From Stercorarius parasiticus (Eukaryota > Chordata > Aves > Charadriiformes > Stercorariidae), in the NCBI GenBank assembly GCA_013396915.1, contig VWZL01005178.1, positions 60,053 through 124,052 on the forward strand: a stretch of DNA of 64,000 nt. The letters run 5' to 3'. Every line of letters begins with the position of its first letter. Within the stretch, counting starts at the first letter, position 1. A model generated the notes under the pieces. It searched no databases, was not told the DNA's origin, and worked only from the letters and a program-made list of their open reading frames with translations. Below, one piece after another: positions 24,501 through 37,122 of this stretch. A program made the position numbers and the translations under genes.

Positions 24501-27500
24501 TCCAGGCTTACAGCAGAGTTTAAGCCACGGTGGGTAAACTACTTTCTCATGGGTTAAACTGCGCTGAAGATGCTAGTTCAGCCACATAGCCTCAGTGAAG
24601 GAAATTGTAATTTAGGGATGGATGACATATCTTATGCTCTGAAGTCTCTCTTGACTTCTTTACCATAGATTCTTCTTTCCAGGTCTGCTCTGGGATCCCT
24701 AAACTACTTATACTACATAATGCACTTGTGCGTTCCTTCTTCATACACTTAATTTTTGGGGCAAAATCCTGGTCTTTCACCACCTTTCCCAGCACTTCCA
24801 TAAATCTAAGTTTTCTCAGTGACTGTTTCCATTGCATTTCAGACCATCAGGAGCAGTTTCCAAGGAGACTACCTCCTTGTGGGTTGAATCTTCAGCAGGT
24901 GCATATTAGCTCATTTCCAGTGAAGTCTGCAGGGTGAGTTGTTCCAGTTTATTTATGGTATTAAGTTCACTAATCAAACTGTTAGCTGTATCACAAATGA
25001 AAAAAAAGTGGTTTAATCTCCTTTGACTATTCTTGAGGGCAATACTGATGATCAGTCTGTGGTTTCAAAATAAACTCTTTCTGGCTACAGAACGTAAAGC
25101 CTGTTTGCAGAACATGCATCAAGTTCCACCACAGGCTTGAGATTTTTAAGGAAACAGCAAGTTCTGGAAAACAGTATATTTGCATGTGATTTCTATAAGT
25201 CTTAATTTTCAGAGCATTAGGAGACCAGCCTGCAGCTCTTCTGGTTGCTTTGTGTAAAATCAGGAACATCAGGATTCTGATGGAAATTTTGCAGTGTTTT
25301 TTCCTCCTTTGTCACTTCTCTCTCTGTGACGGCGATACAGGTGGCAATTGTGAAGTGTACGTATTTTTTCCACTGAAAGCCCAAAGTTAGCATTTGCTAC
25401 AGGTCGTTGCTGTGCCTCCCTCAGCAGGTCCCATCCTGGAACTAATTGACTTCCTGTTTGGTGTGTGTGTTCTTGGGGGAGGCATATGCAGTTTTTACTT
25501 TAATTATCAGTACAGCAGGCTAGACTTGCCTGTGTGTAACATTAGAAATAGAAGAAACGCTGTAGGCAGTTTATGTCACATTAATTTATAGCTTGGATAG
25601 GATTTGGATAACCATATGAATTACTTTACCAGTGGACTTGACCTTTACATGTGGTGGTAAATTTTGCGAAAGGGAGAACAGCAACAACTTATTTAAGGAG
25701 GGGTGGAATTTGAATCTGAATGGTCCTGATTTTGTAATAAATCAGCCATAGAATAAACATGTCTCTTCTCTCATCCCCCCCACATATGGAACGATGATTA
25801 AAACCAGGACATCAAAAAGGTTGCAGGAGTAAACAAATCTATTTATGACACTTTTTTTTTTTTTAATTTATGAGCATGTTTAAAACACTAACTTTTTAAT
25901 CTCCTTTAATGCGCATAAATCAAGTATATGTTTTAATGGTAAAAATATGGGTATGTTCCAGCCTTACCCTTCATAAACATATTTTGGGCTATTTCTTAAA
26001 TAGCTGTGGCCCTTAATGGAAGGTATAGCATTGCATATGCCTCTTAGTGTTGTATTTCTATGGATAGCGTGTGTGTGTTTCTGCCTGGGTAGGTCTCCTA
26101 GACCAGACTGTCTCTTCTGACAGTTGCATCCAGCAATATGGTAGTGTTACAAATTATTTTTATTATTATTATTAACACAAGGAGTCAGCAGCTCTACCCT
26201 TTCTGTGCCCCTCAATCTTCTCTTACGGCTTCTTGACTCATGAGGACTTTGGCATAACATGTGCCAGCTTCATTGGATTGGACTTGAAAAGTGGCTTTGC
26301 AACTAACTGAAACGTGTCACTGCCATCATTTTCACGTGCAGCTTATTGTAGCATCAGATTTGTCAAGAAAGCTATAGAAGGAAAGCTGGTTTAAAAAAAA
26401 AAATAAAAAGAGAGAGAGAAAGTGAAAACCTAGATTTAGAATTAAGTAATTAAGTTTGTAGGTTAAGAGATGAAATCTCACTGAGGTTTGAATTTTGGGC
26501 TGAACTGATACAAAGACATCTATGGTATAGTGAGTTGCTTGTGTAAATTTCTAGTTAGGCTAAATTCATGGGAGCAGATCTAATAATATTCAGAATATGT
26601 TGCTGGATGGAATAAGTGAGCTAAGAAACAATGTGAATCATCTTCTAATTACTATTTTAAATGTAGACTAGCATCTCAGAAGGATGACTGTTTCTCATTA
26701 AAAGTCTGACCATACAGTGCTAGAGATAAACTTCCCGATTTTTGCTCAAGCCAGCACTAAAATCATAAAGGTTGGACTGGATCCTCCGAAATTTTTAAAG
26801 CGAATTTGGCTTTAACTCATATGTAATTAAAATCTTTCAAGCATCTAACCCACTCAGTACTCTGATTCAATTGGGCTTGGTATGGAACTGTATGTGTATC
26901 TGGATTCTTGTATATTAGCATGGCTTTCCCCTACCCCCATGCTATTAAGTAACTGTTGAGCATCACTGCAAATACATATTATGGTGTGACAATTTCCTAC
27001 TGTATTTGGGTAAATGTTGTAGAAAACATAATGCTGTAACTCTGTTTAGTCAGGCTCTGTACAGATGTAAGGTTAGTCATGGATCAGACTTCGTTTTCAT
27101 CTCTCCTTCTGCTTCATTGCCCACATATGGGGTTTTGAGCATGAATTATTAATAATTGAATCATTTTAAATGCTAGAGATGCACCAATTGTTGTCAGATT
27201 TTAAATTTGTTCTTTTAATTACATAGTTACCATTTAATGCACAACATGGATCTAAGGAGTTCTAATTGTTAAAGAACATTTTTCACCTCTCCTGATTGGT
27301 ATGAGGTAGATTAAGGGTATAAAAAAAGCTCTTCATCAAACCCACTGAATTTTCTTGTTGGTGCTAAATGAACACAATATGAGTGTAAGAAATGACCAGG
27401 AATAAACATTTTAAAGGATGTATGCTTTTAAATCTGTGCATTCCTGTACTGTAAATAATACTGGAGGGGCTAAAGCTTCCAATTGTTTTATCTGGTAACT

Positions 27501-29811
27501 GTAGATAGTGTAGGAAAGATAATAAGACAGAGCATACACACAAAGTGAGGATTAATTACTTCATATGGATGAAAATCTGAAGTCACCCTGGAGATGCTAT
27601 TGCATCTGTTATTGCTTTGCTTTCAGCGGTTGGTGCTGATGGTAATATTTCATCAAGGGCCCTGGAAAAATTTACATGCTAAATACTTGAGGCTTGGCTT
27701 AATAAAATGGATTTTGGGATATGCTAATCATGCTTACTTTGATTTGCTGTACCTGGCAGTTGATTGGGCCCACTTGCCACATAGATCTTGGATCAAGGAG
27801 GTTCAGTTTGAAGACCATTCCCCAGAGATTTTCCGCTAGAACTTCATATGAAATTGATTAAGGATTTAAGGCCATCTGTAGCAAAAGGTAGTTACAAAGT
27901 GAAGTTCAAATTTCAGCAGAAACAAGTACCTGTGGAAACATAGAGAAGATTTCTTCTGTTGTTTTTCCTCAACAATATTTGGACACTTATTTCTCTGATC
28001 AACCTGTGGGTACTCCCACGGAACAGCCTGAAGAGAGATGAAAGTGAGTGGGCTTTGCACGACTTTCTTAAAACCAAAATCTAGGTCTGTAATGAGCAAT
28101 GCTGTAAATTTAGCTAGGGAGTTTTCTTTTTTTTCTAGATTCACCCACAGTGGGAAACTTCATCCCTGTCCCTCTCTGTGCCCCTCAACCAGTTTGTGTT
28201 TGAGGCTACAAATAAATAAATGGAGGAAAAACAGAACCTGGGAAATCCAATAACTTGATTTGTAAGGGACAGCTTTTGATTGAGAAGTAGGCATTTGAAA
28301 AAGTGATGGACTTGGTTTGGATTCACCCAAGGGTACATATGAAATTCTGGGTGGGGAATTAAAGTTTAGAAATTTTCTCAGAGGATCGTGCTGATATAAC
28401 TGTAGCCATAGCAAAGTGTTTCTGTTCAGGTAGTAGAAGTATTGAGAAATTCCTGTGCTAATGGCAGAGAGAAAAGTAGGTGTTTCCTGTCAGGACAGTG
28501 AATACACACTTGATCCTACAAGTGCAAACCCAGTCTTTAGAGCCAGAAATTATGTTAGAACGACCACTACTTTCCAAATGGGTGAACCTTTCTCGAACAC
28601 CAATAGTCTGTGCTTCCCTACCTAGTTAGTGTCTCTGATAGCTCTTTTGGAGGAGGAAGCTTTTGAGGAGCTCCATTTGAGGAAGGAGATAATAGTCTGA
28701 ATAGGGGATCCACCAGTCAAGGCAAAAATAAATAAATCAGAAACTCAAATATTATACTCCTCTAAGACTCTTCTAGCTGGCAAACCGTTAATAAAACCAT
28801 TAATAACTGCTTGTAGAACTGCATAGTGCTTGATAGAACCTGCTAGCTTTGAAGCATCGATGGCAAATCTGTTTTCATCGAGTTCAAATGAAAGGGCTGC
28901 ACAGGGAAATGGCCTCTTATACTTCTGTCATTATCGTGTAACTTCGGGTCTGGAAGACAATGCGTGATGGTAGTGAGGTTCAATGATTGGACTGGCTTAT
29001 CTGCGATTAGACCCGGTACTCTTCTCTCCAAGAACTTTGTAACACTATGGATACTTTAGAAAGAGAATCAAAATATATTAATCTTCTGTGGTAGAGTGAG
29101 TGTGGTAACAGAGGACACTACTGATTTACTGCTGTAAACAGGGAATTTCTGTTTCTAAAAAAAGAGGCAGACCATTGGATTTATCTTAGACTTGTGACTA
29201 GAGAGATATCCAAACAGAATCCAGTTTGGAAGAAAAATCTTGCTAAGGTGAGAAATCCATGTGCTTGCACAGACGCATTTAGAGCAATACCCTTTGGTAC
29301 GAACAGCCCTCCTCCAGTGCATCGTGGCAGGCTCTGCACATTTACATCAGTCTTTGCTCTCAAAACCAAGCAGATGATACCTCGTAGAAATTTTTATCTC
29401 TTCCTCCTCCTTTTTTCTATTTTTTTTTTTTCTAATGATTTGTTGAAACTGGAGGAGTCATTTTAGCTTTACATAGCATGAATTCCAAATCTGTTCTACT
29501 GGGACTTCTCGTGGGTATAGGAGAATAATTAAACTATTTCAATACTGCAAATGATCTCACTTTTCTTTCACCTTGCCCCAATGTAATATTAACTACTCAT
29601 CATTTACATAGCTAAAATAAGAAGTTTCTGAATACCAAAGAAGTCAGAGAGTGTATTATGAAATTTTAGTTTCTCTTACTTTTTGTTCTGGAGTGATTCT
29701 CAAAAGTTGTACATAATCATCTATCATTTTAATTTTATAATGCCATTTAAATATCAAAGTAATAATATCTAAATTCGTGCTAGTGTAAGATAAGAATCTA
29801 GTCCTATAATT
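21597..29811. other. Long non-coding stretch
   Basis: No gene is recognised. A TAT trinucleotide run lies at 26154-26175, and poly-T or A-rich tracts lie near 25852-25864 and 26393-26415. Blocks at 27130-27320 and 27590-27840 have enhancer-like texture: TAAT cores, CATGCTAATC words and AT-rich unique sequence. The second happens to carry an 81-codon open frame without a protein signature. Confidence 0.5.
26154..26175 (+). repeat. TTA/TAT trinucleotide microsatellite
   Basis: A short run of about six TAT-type units follows a T-run. It is a simple sequence repeat, possibly polymorphic. Confidence 0.8.
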
Positions 29812-29885
29812 TCAGCTGTAAGCTTAGCACCATTGAAGCTAATAAGATTCTACAGAGTTACATGATATGGTTGGGATCAGGCCCT
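29812..29885. mobile_element. Possible palindromic MITE fragment
   Basis: The words 'tcagctgtaag', 'tagcaccattgaag', 'gagttac' and 'gggatcaggccct' appear in the order expected of a palindromic amniote MITE-like repeat ('cagctg...gctccattgaag...gagttac...gatc.ggccc'). Divergence is high. The match to the better copy at 61233 is only through these remembered words. Confidence 0.3.
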
Positions 29886-31964
29886 CTGGAATTAGCGTGA
29901 CTGTCCACACACAAAAAGGCTGTTTGAGTAGGTAAGGATTTGCAGTCGTGGTGGTGTAATCTGTTGAGTCTTCCTGTTGTAACCTATCTGGAATTTTAGC
30001 AAGAAAACAATTTTTGCAACTTCTGATGCTTAACTGATTTAAACTTTCAGTTTGAAACCTGATAAACTTTGCAACCTGTTGCAGCTTTGAGATTTTATTG
30101 CTTCTTGCTGCTTTCATTCACCATATGGTCTGCTATTCACAAACTCTGCCCTAATGAGAATTACTCTTGCAGGTAATTTTCTAATGATTGTCTTGGGATA
30201 AACAAATTTTTCATACTTGTTTTGCTAATGTATTCAAGTAGGTTCACAGGGGAAAAGATTAATCATCTAAAAAGCAAGCCGGTGTCTTTCATTATGCTAA
30301 AGGATCCAAAGATGATCAGAGCAAAGCCACTCGTTGCTATGACAGCAGATACCTTTTTCTCCCTTTGTGAGGTAAATGGCAGCTCCCAAGCTGATTGGCT
30401 AAAATGAGCTTATCCTGGTGACCAACCATAGGGAGTTAATTTCATCAGAAAGAGAAAATGGTGGGAAATCCTGCCGTGATTGTACAAAGGAATTTTCATT
30501 AGAAGCCAACGGAGTCAGGGGTTCTCTTTCATTATAATTAATATGTTCCATCTAATAAAATAATTTAGGAGAGGCAGACAATAGAATTAGCCTATCTATT
30601 ATTTTGTATATCCACATAAGCTTTAATCTGTTTTCTACTAAGACCTACACTCAAAGTAAAGCAACCCTTATTTTCCCCGTAATACCTCTATTACCGAAGA
30701 CTGTCATCATGTACCTGTTTATATAATTGGAGATAAGCTAACTGCAGGCAATACAAAAGGGCTGGCATTCTTACAGGTATTTGCTGGAATCGCTCGTGCT
30801 CTATGGAAATAATGGACGCAATAAACTTTAAAGAGCAACATTTCCCTTTGGTTTATGGTGGTAATTCACATCGTGTTTCTCACTTTCTCAGTGGAGGAGA
30901 ATTTTATCTGGGTCACAGTCAAGGACAGAGGGTCCATGTCAGTTCACAGGTGAAAGGAAGGAACTGTAATGAGGCATTAGGGTTCACAGTTCGGTAACAA
31001 GGAAAAGACCTACACCAGCTTGCCTGAGTTCTCGCCTCCAGTGAGCTTTCAGCTGTGGCCATCTCATCTAGTCTTTCAGGTAGGATTTACCTTGAAGAGG
31101 TTGGACTCGGTCACTTCTGTACAGTTTGCCATGCATAATACCTCACAGGTCAAAAAAGAGGTGGTAAGAGTCTTATTAAAAGCTGTAAATTACATACTAA
31201 TGGTTGTGGTTAAGTCACTGTAGAACAGGATGTAAGGTTGAGCTGTTTTACCTGCTGTAGGAGGTCTGTTTTTCCTTTTTACTGATTGCTTTTAACTGAC
31301 GTTAGTCAAGAGAGATTAAGTTTAACTATGCGACTTTGTTTTGCAAGGGCCAAAGAAAGCACATCGTATCTCAGAGAAAACTTCCACTCTCTAAACCTGG
31401 GCTTCTTTTTATGGTTGCTTTACAGCTTATTTTTAAGGTCATTTGGGGGGTTTAATCATAAAAGCATTTATAACTGTTGCTTTATTTGATTCATATGTTC
31501 ATGTTTTAGGAAAAATGATGTAAAATGAAGTAATTCAGCTTATTGTGCATGTAGTAGATTAAAACCACTGTCTTGGTTGTTATTAGGTGTTTATAAAATA
31601 TGTGCTGCCACAGGAGATACAAAATCTCTATCATATCAAACTAATGTAACACGAAAACTGTGCCCTGAGACACTAATTTTTAATATGAAGCATGATCTTA
31701 AAGTCACTGAAATCACCAGTTTCTGTTGGTTTTGTACAGTGCCTGTACCTGAAGGTTTCATAAATCTGTAGTATCCTCTGCAATTGTCATTGTATATCTG
31801 TAGTGTGAGAGAAGAAATCTAGAACCGAGTAATGTAATAAAATTACTGTTCTTGGTGCTTTAAAATGCAAAGGTTAGGCAGTAAATATTAGCTTGTATAC
31901 ATCTGCTTTATTTACCCTTCTTGTACATCAAGGGGAAAATACTGGGCTGTATCTAACATAAGGA
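29886..31964. other. Non-coding sequence
   Basis: No coding gene or repeat is recognised. The part 31430-31870 is AT-rich unique sequence with scattered AATAAA-like words (for example near 31840) and could be a 3' UTR or regulatory sequence. Nothing decides this. Confidence 0.5.
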
Positions 31965-32070
31965 GAAAACCAAGACAGTGGAAAGTTTAATTACTTGCCT
32001 AAAACCACAGTGATTCAGTTGCACAGATGAGATTACAATCGGGAGCTTCTGGCCCTTTGCCCAGGCTCTC
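31965..32070 (+). repeat. MIR-type SINE tail, old copy
   Basis: The collinear blocks 'gtttaattacttgcctaaaaccaca', 'gattcagttgcacagatgagatta' and 'gggagcttctggccc' match the common amniote SINE tail 'gttaagtgacttgcccaaggtcaca', 'gagtcagtggcagagc.gggatta', 'gggagtcctggctcc'. Four or five matching blocks in the right order make this the clearest ancient SINE in the window. The subfamily was not determined. Confidence 0.6.
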
Positions 32071-33391
32071 TCAGTATCACGGAGCTCTTAGTTTACGTGT
32101 TATTCTACCAGGACACTTCCAAGACCTGATTTTCTGCACTGTGTATGTGTACACATGCAAAAACACTTATGGGCAAAACTTACATGTGTCTTTGTATTTA
32201 ACCCTGCTAATTACATATGCAAATCCACAGCTGACAGACTGTTTGCCTTCATCTTGTGCAGTTGTGGTAACTTGGCATGCAAACTGGCCATGCAACTGTA
32301 ACCTACCTTTTTGCATCTGCAAACTCCTGGGAATCCTACTCTTTGTTCTGCTTCTCAGGTTGGTGTAGTGGAGGTGGTTCATCCAATTTGCAAGTGGTGA
32401 TGTGGTAGCTGAAGTAAGACCAGCTCTTCTAGCAGTTGAATGCTGTCCTGTACTGTGTATGTTTAGCTGTTAACAGAACAGGCTTCAGGCTCGACACTTA
32501 ATGTCTTCACTTGAGATATCGAACCTTAACTGCAAGTTCACGAGAGGCATGTAAGCAACCGCTTGGGTGCCCTGACATGGCCACAATTAACAGCCAAAAA
32601 AGGGAATCATAAAAAGCATGTGCAGTCTCTCCTAGATTAAGTCTTCATCCTTTGGGATGTAAGTCTTTATGTCTGTAATCCCAATATTGGTCTGTCTTGA
32701 ATTGGGTGTGGGACTATATGTCAATATAAAGATATCAAAGATGTCTCTCAAGGAGTTAATGCGGCTACATATTTCCAAGGACTGTTTTTAAGGCCAATGT
32801 GAGAATACCTACTCAATGGTTTCCTGGAACATAAGGATGCATTTTTATATGCCTGTGCTGTAGGCTTCTGAGAGCTTGAAATTTGCAGGGAGAGTCTGAA
32901 CATAAAAGCTTGGTGAGTAAGGAGGTCCCTTGCAAGCAGTTTTGTGAATCCAGCCCTGCCTCTCCACAGACTTCAATGCAGGTAACCTTGCAAAGGGGGC
33001 TGTTACATCAAAGCCAACTGCTTCTTTAAAACTGGCATGTTTTCTTGTTTTCTTCTGTAAAAGATGGCGTTCTCAGGTGCGCTAAACCTTGCTGAAAGTG
33101 GCAAGTTTAACCACTGCCCTGAACTGCCATTAGCAGTAAGAGAGTTAATCGCTTGTTTCCCTCTAAACAAAAGCCAATGCTCAGGAATTCCAGTCCTTTC
33201 CCGAAGAGGCCCCAGTGGGGTGTTGCTTTGGGAAGGATTGGTGTGCAGAGCGGGAGAAAGGCTGAAAGAGCTCCCAGGCACATACGATATAGGTTTTGGT
33301 GGGGAAGCCAGGTTCGATTTCCACCCGTCGTGCTGCTGCGTAACACAGCGAAGAAGGTGGCAAACTGTGGGACAGTGGCAGGAGTGAGAAT

Positions 33392-33416
33392 GGGTGGGGA
33401 AATAGAGGGGAGGGGG
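33392..33416 (+). other. G-quadruplex motif
   Basis: G3, G4, G4 and G5 tracts are separated by loops of 1, 7 and 1 bases, which meets the standard motif. Sequence evidence only. Confidence 0.7.
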
Positions 33417-35136
33417 TTTCCTTGCTTCAACTTTCTGGGGCTGTGAGCACGCATTTATGCACCACTTCTCCCCCTTCCAGCAGGAAGCTGACTTGGAGCC
33501 ACCTGCTTTCAAAACTTTGGAGTTTAGGTATCTGTTCAAGTCTAAAAGAGTAAAAACTGGTTTATCATAAAAATGGAGTGAAAGGAAAACAAAACGGTTA
33601 TTTCTATGACAGTCCACATGCAAAGTTTGTTGTAAATGATTTCAGGATTTTACAGTCCTTTGGGGTTGAGGTTTTGGTTCAGTTCACAAGATAAGTATCT
33701 AATCACAAAGTATAGATCAGAAACTTGGATTAAAATTTCTACAAAGGTAATAAATATTATATATTTTTATTTTTATGTACTTGATTCAGGGTCTGCCTGG
33801 ATCCAGTGCAGGTAGAAATTTATTTACTTAAAAAAAAGCCATATAAATTCTTATATACCTTTGATTAGTATCTTCAGAAGTTACAGCAAAAAAATGCACC
33901 TCAAAGCTAGGCATTTTTAAACTGTACTGTTCCAAGGTTTCAAATTTTCTTTGACAAAGGAAATGGGATGAATTTTTTTGAAAAGAACAAAAACAGAGCA
34001 GAAAGTATTTTTTTTTTTTTATTTAAATGATTTTTTCTGTTAGCCTATTCTCTGATTTTCAGCTGGAGTTTAAAGTAATCTCTCCTTAAAAAGCAGATGA
34101 ACAGAATTATCTAACAATGGTAGAGAAATTATTTCAGAATGAGCGTTTTTCTACCTGGAAAGGTGAAACCATAGTTTCTGAGGTGAGCAGTAACTTGTAA
34201 TGTGCTCATTGATTACAGAATTTTATATGTTTGAACTCTTCGGAAAGATGATCTTCTATGTAAATTCCAGGTGGAAAAGGTATTTAAACATACACCTGTA
34301 AATGAGCTGGCTTTGAATGTTTTCTCATGAAACGCATTAATGTCATGCAAAGGCTGCAATGGAGCTGATACTGTTCCGCTGTTTGTAGCGGTCCCATTAA
34401 AGTACTGCATGATTAAAATGATAGGACTTGGCTTAAAAATTCCAGCGCCAGTCTCAAGACTCTGCTTTTCAATGCTTTTGAATTAGGTCAGAACATGGAG
34501 ATAAAATGTACTATTGTGGAAACAGAATCCATTTACAGCCTGCGCTGTCAAAACCTGAGTGATGACTCCCCTCTTAAGAATGGTGTTGATGATGTATTTT
34601 CTGACACCAAACAATTTCTATTTTTGACTCTTTAATTCTATCGGTGCATTTCTGTTCAGTGCCCTTCGATTTGTATTCAATCTCACTGTACTTTGGCAGC
34701 TGTAATTCTGTCACTTCCAAGGTACACTTGGAGCTCTCTTGCAACTGTTCTGACATACTCGTAACAGGTACAGTTTTTCTTTGACAGTGCGGTATCTGTT
34801 TTTATCAGCGTGTGGGCTGCTGCCAGTGATTTACAATCAAATGTTAATAAAATTTGTCTGTTCTCTGTACTGCGTTTGTTTAAGTAGCTACTCTGAGTCT
34901 TTTCATGAGTTGCTCCAAATAAGATCAAAGGGTTGAGAAAAATGTTTGTCGATCCGAGAAGTTACAGCAGTGGCGTTCTTGTAAACTCCGAATCCTAAAA
35001 ATCCATAGCTAGTAAAGTGCTCTGCACACATGATTAATGACTTAATGGTAGATGACAAGATAGAATACTTTTTGGTAAAGTTTCACTTTAAAAACAAAGA
35101 GTAATCTGTTTCAAGCTTAGAAAGAAGGGAAAGGGG

Positions 35137-35152
35137 AAAAAAAAAAAAAAAA
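35137..35152 (+). repeat. A16 homopolymer
   Basis: Sixteen A in a row follow a purine-rich stretch (AAGAAGGGAAAGGGG). It could be the tail of a lost retrocopy, but no upstream match was found. Confidence 0.85.
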
Positions 35153-35427
35153 GACAGTGTCAGGCTAGATTTCCCCTCTAGATACCAGTAGAGCTTCTAT
35201 CCCTGCCATTGAGCACAACAGCTGGTAAGCAGCAAGCGACTGGAGAGAAAGACCTGCCTTTAATCCAGCACAATGTTTTCTTGTGCCCATTTTACTGTAA
35301 GTCTCAGTGGCAAAGGGACAAAGGCTGTTGACTGATCTGTGCAATTACCTCCTTTAATGTTGCTTTCAACTGTCTGCCCGGAGTGGTGGATGAGGTTTAG
35401 TTAAAGTCTGGGTAAAAATGCCCTTTT

Positions 35428-35448
35428 AATAAATAAATAAATAAATAA
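35428..35448 (+). repeat. AATA tetranucleotide microsatellite
   Basis: About five AATA units occur in tandem. It is a simple repeat in unique sequence. Confidence 0.85.
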
Positions 35449-37096
35449 TTCTCCCTCTCTGTTACCAAGCTGCTCTTTTAGACCTTTGAATCTGTTTTGG
35501 AAGGGTGCAGGTGATGTGATTGAAACTTAGAGTGAGTCTGAACTCAAATAGCAGCAACGCAATCACTGTTTTTTATTGAAATACCCTTAGCACTGTGTGC
35601 AGTTTGCATTGGGAAAGAAAAGGTGTCTGTCTCTTTTTTTTTTTTTTCTTTTTTTCCATTTCTGGTGTGTGTGGGGTGATATCTCTCTTACGTAGTGTGA
35701 CTCAGAGGCAAACATATTTAAAAATAATTGTCCGGTGCACAATTTGGAGGCTTTATCTGTCCTTGATGACAAAGATGTGATCCTTTAAAAATAAATAAAC
35801 AAAGATAATCCAAGCTGCTGTTTATTTCTAATGTGGAAGATGCAAAGATAAAATTGTGTTTAATGAACTGTAGATGGAAGCCTTTTCCTTTCATCTGAGG
35901 AGATAGCATGAGGAGGCACTGCACGTACCTTTATACTCTGACTCAGTGCAATGGATCCGAAACCTAACGCCGAGGCTCGCTCTGTGATGCAGGTGACTGT
36001 AACAACTGGTATCTTGGTCCCTATTTTCTTAGTTGGTTGTGCAAAAGGAGACAAGTGAACAGGAGTACGTGATGCATGCAGGGGCTCGATGTGAGCCGGG
36101 GCTATGCAGTCACAGTGATGAATGCACCCGTGATTGACAAACAGGCAGCATTTCAGTAAGTACAGATGTTCAGATGTCACGATGACGAACATGGAATAGG
36201 CACATAGAGATAAGTGTTGCAAAGCCTGCGTGGTACATGGCAGAGGATATATCCTTATTTGTTGTGTGTGTGTTTTGGTCAGATGCTTTCATAGAAGTAG
36301 GGCAGCTTGGGCTGAGGAGAGCTGGAATCTACAGCTTTAACCAAAATCACGAGAGAAGGCAATTGTGCTAGGCAGCTTTCTGTCCTTTTCATACCTGTAG
36401 CCAGGAACAGGCTGGGTAGGGACACTACCTTGCTCTTTCCCTTTTATGAATCCAGGGATTTCAGGGGAAAAAAAGAATCCGCATCTGAATCGATGCAGAA
36501 TTGAGCTGGATGGGGCTCCTTTTGCTCTGAATGTGAAGACACAGCGCTTGGAAGGCAGCAGATTTCACTCTGTGTCCCTGCAGAGCATTGATTACCTGCT
36601 TGCAAATTTTCATACCTAATGGTACTGCAAATTCTTCTCGTTTTATTAACAGGTATTTTTATCAGCAGGCCCAAGGCCATCAGGTGTCTTAACACTAAAT
36701 TGTCTTCTAAAATGCCGGAGAGGAAAGGCCAGTGAGAAGTTAATTTAGATTTCGTTGTATGGCATTTCTGATTATAGCAGCAGAGTAGGAATTGGGAGCA
36801 AAACTACCAAATCCTTTCACATATGGCACCAAATATCCTCACTGTTCAGTCCATACCGGCATCTGTTGAATAATGCTCATATGTTATGAGATGAACCCAT
36901 TCATTCACTAATATTTAAGCTCCTGTTCAGTACATTCCAACCATGGCTGACCCACTTAGATTCACTTTGTATAAGCTTGTATATGCATTATTTACCTATT
37001 AGCAAGAAAAAGTGCACTCCAACAGATTTAATGGTAGTGGCTGTCAAGAGAGGTAAATTCCACTCCCAGTCTTCATATTTTCCACTCAAATATCAT

Positions 37097-37122
37097 CCCC
37101 CTCCCCCCCCCAAAAAAACCCC
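37097..37122 (-). other. C5TC9A7C4 tract, minus-strand G-quadruplex
   Basis: On the minus strand this gives G4, a T7 loop, G9, A, G5. The G9 run can supply two tracts, so a four-tract quadruplex is possible with loops of 7, 3 and 1. Confidence 0.6.

Noticed and set aside
33309..33322. tRNA B-box-like word (GGTTCGATTT)
   Set aside because: No A box at the right distance and no cloverleaf can be drawn.
33003..33623. Longest open frame, 206 codons, minus strand
   Set aside because: It overlaps open frames on the plus strand, has no domain, signal or codon bias that I can see, and one or so of this length is expected by chance in six frames of 64 kb.
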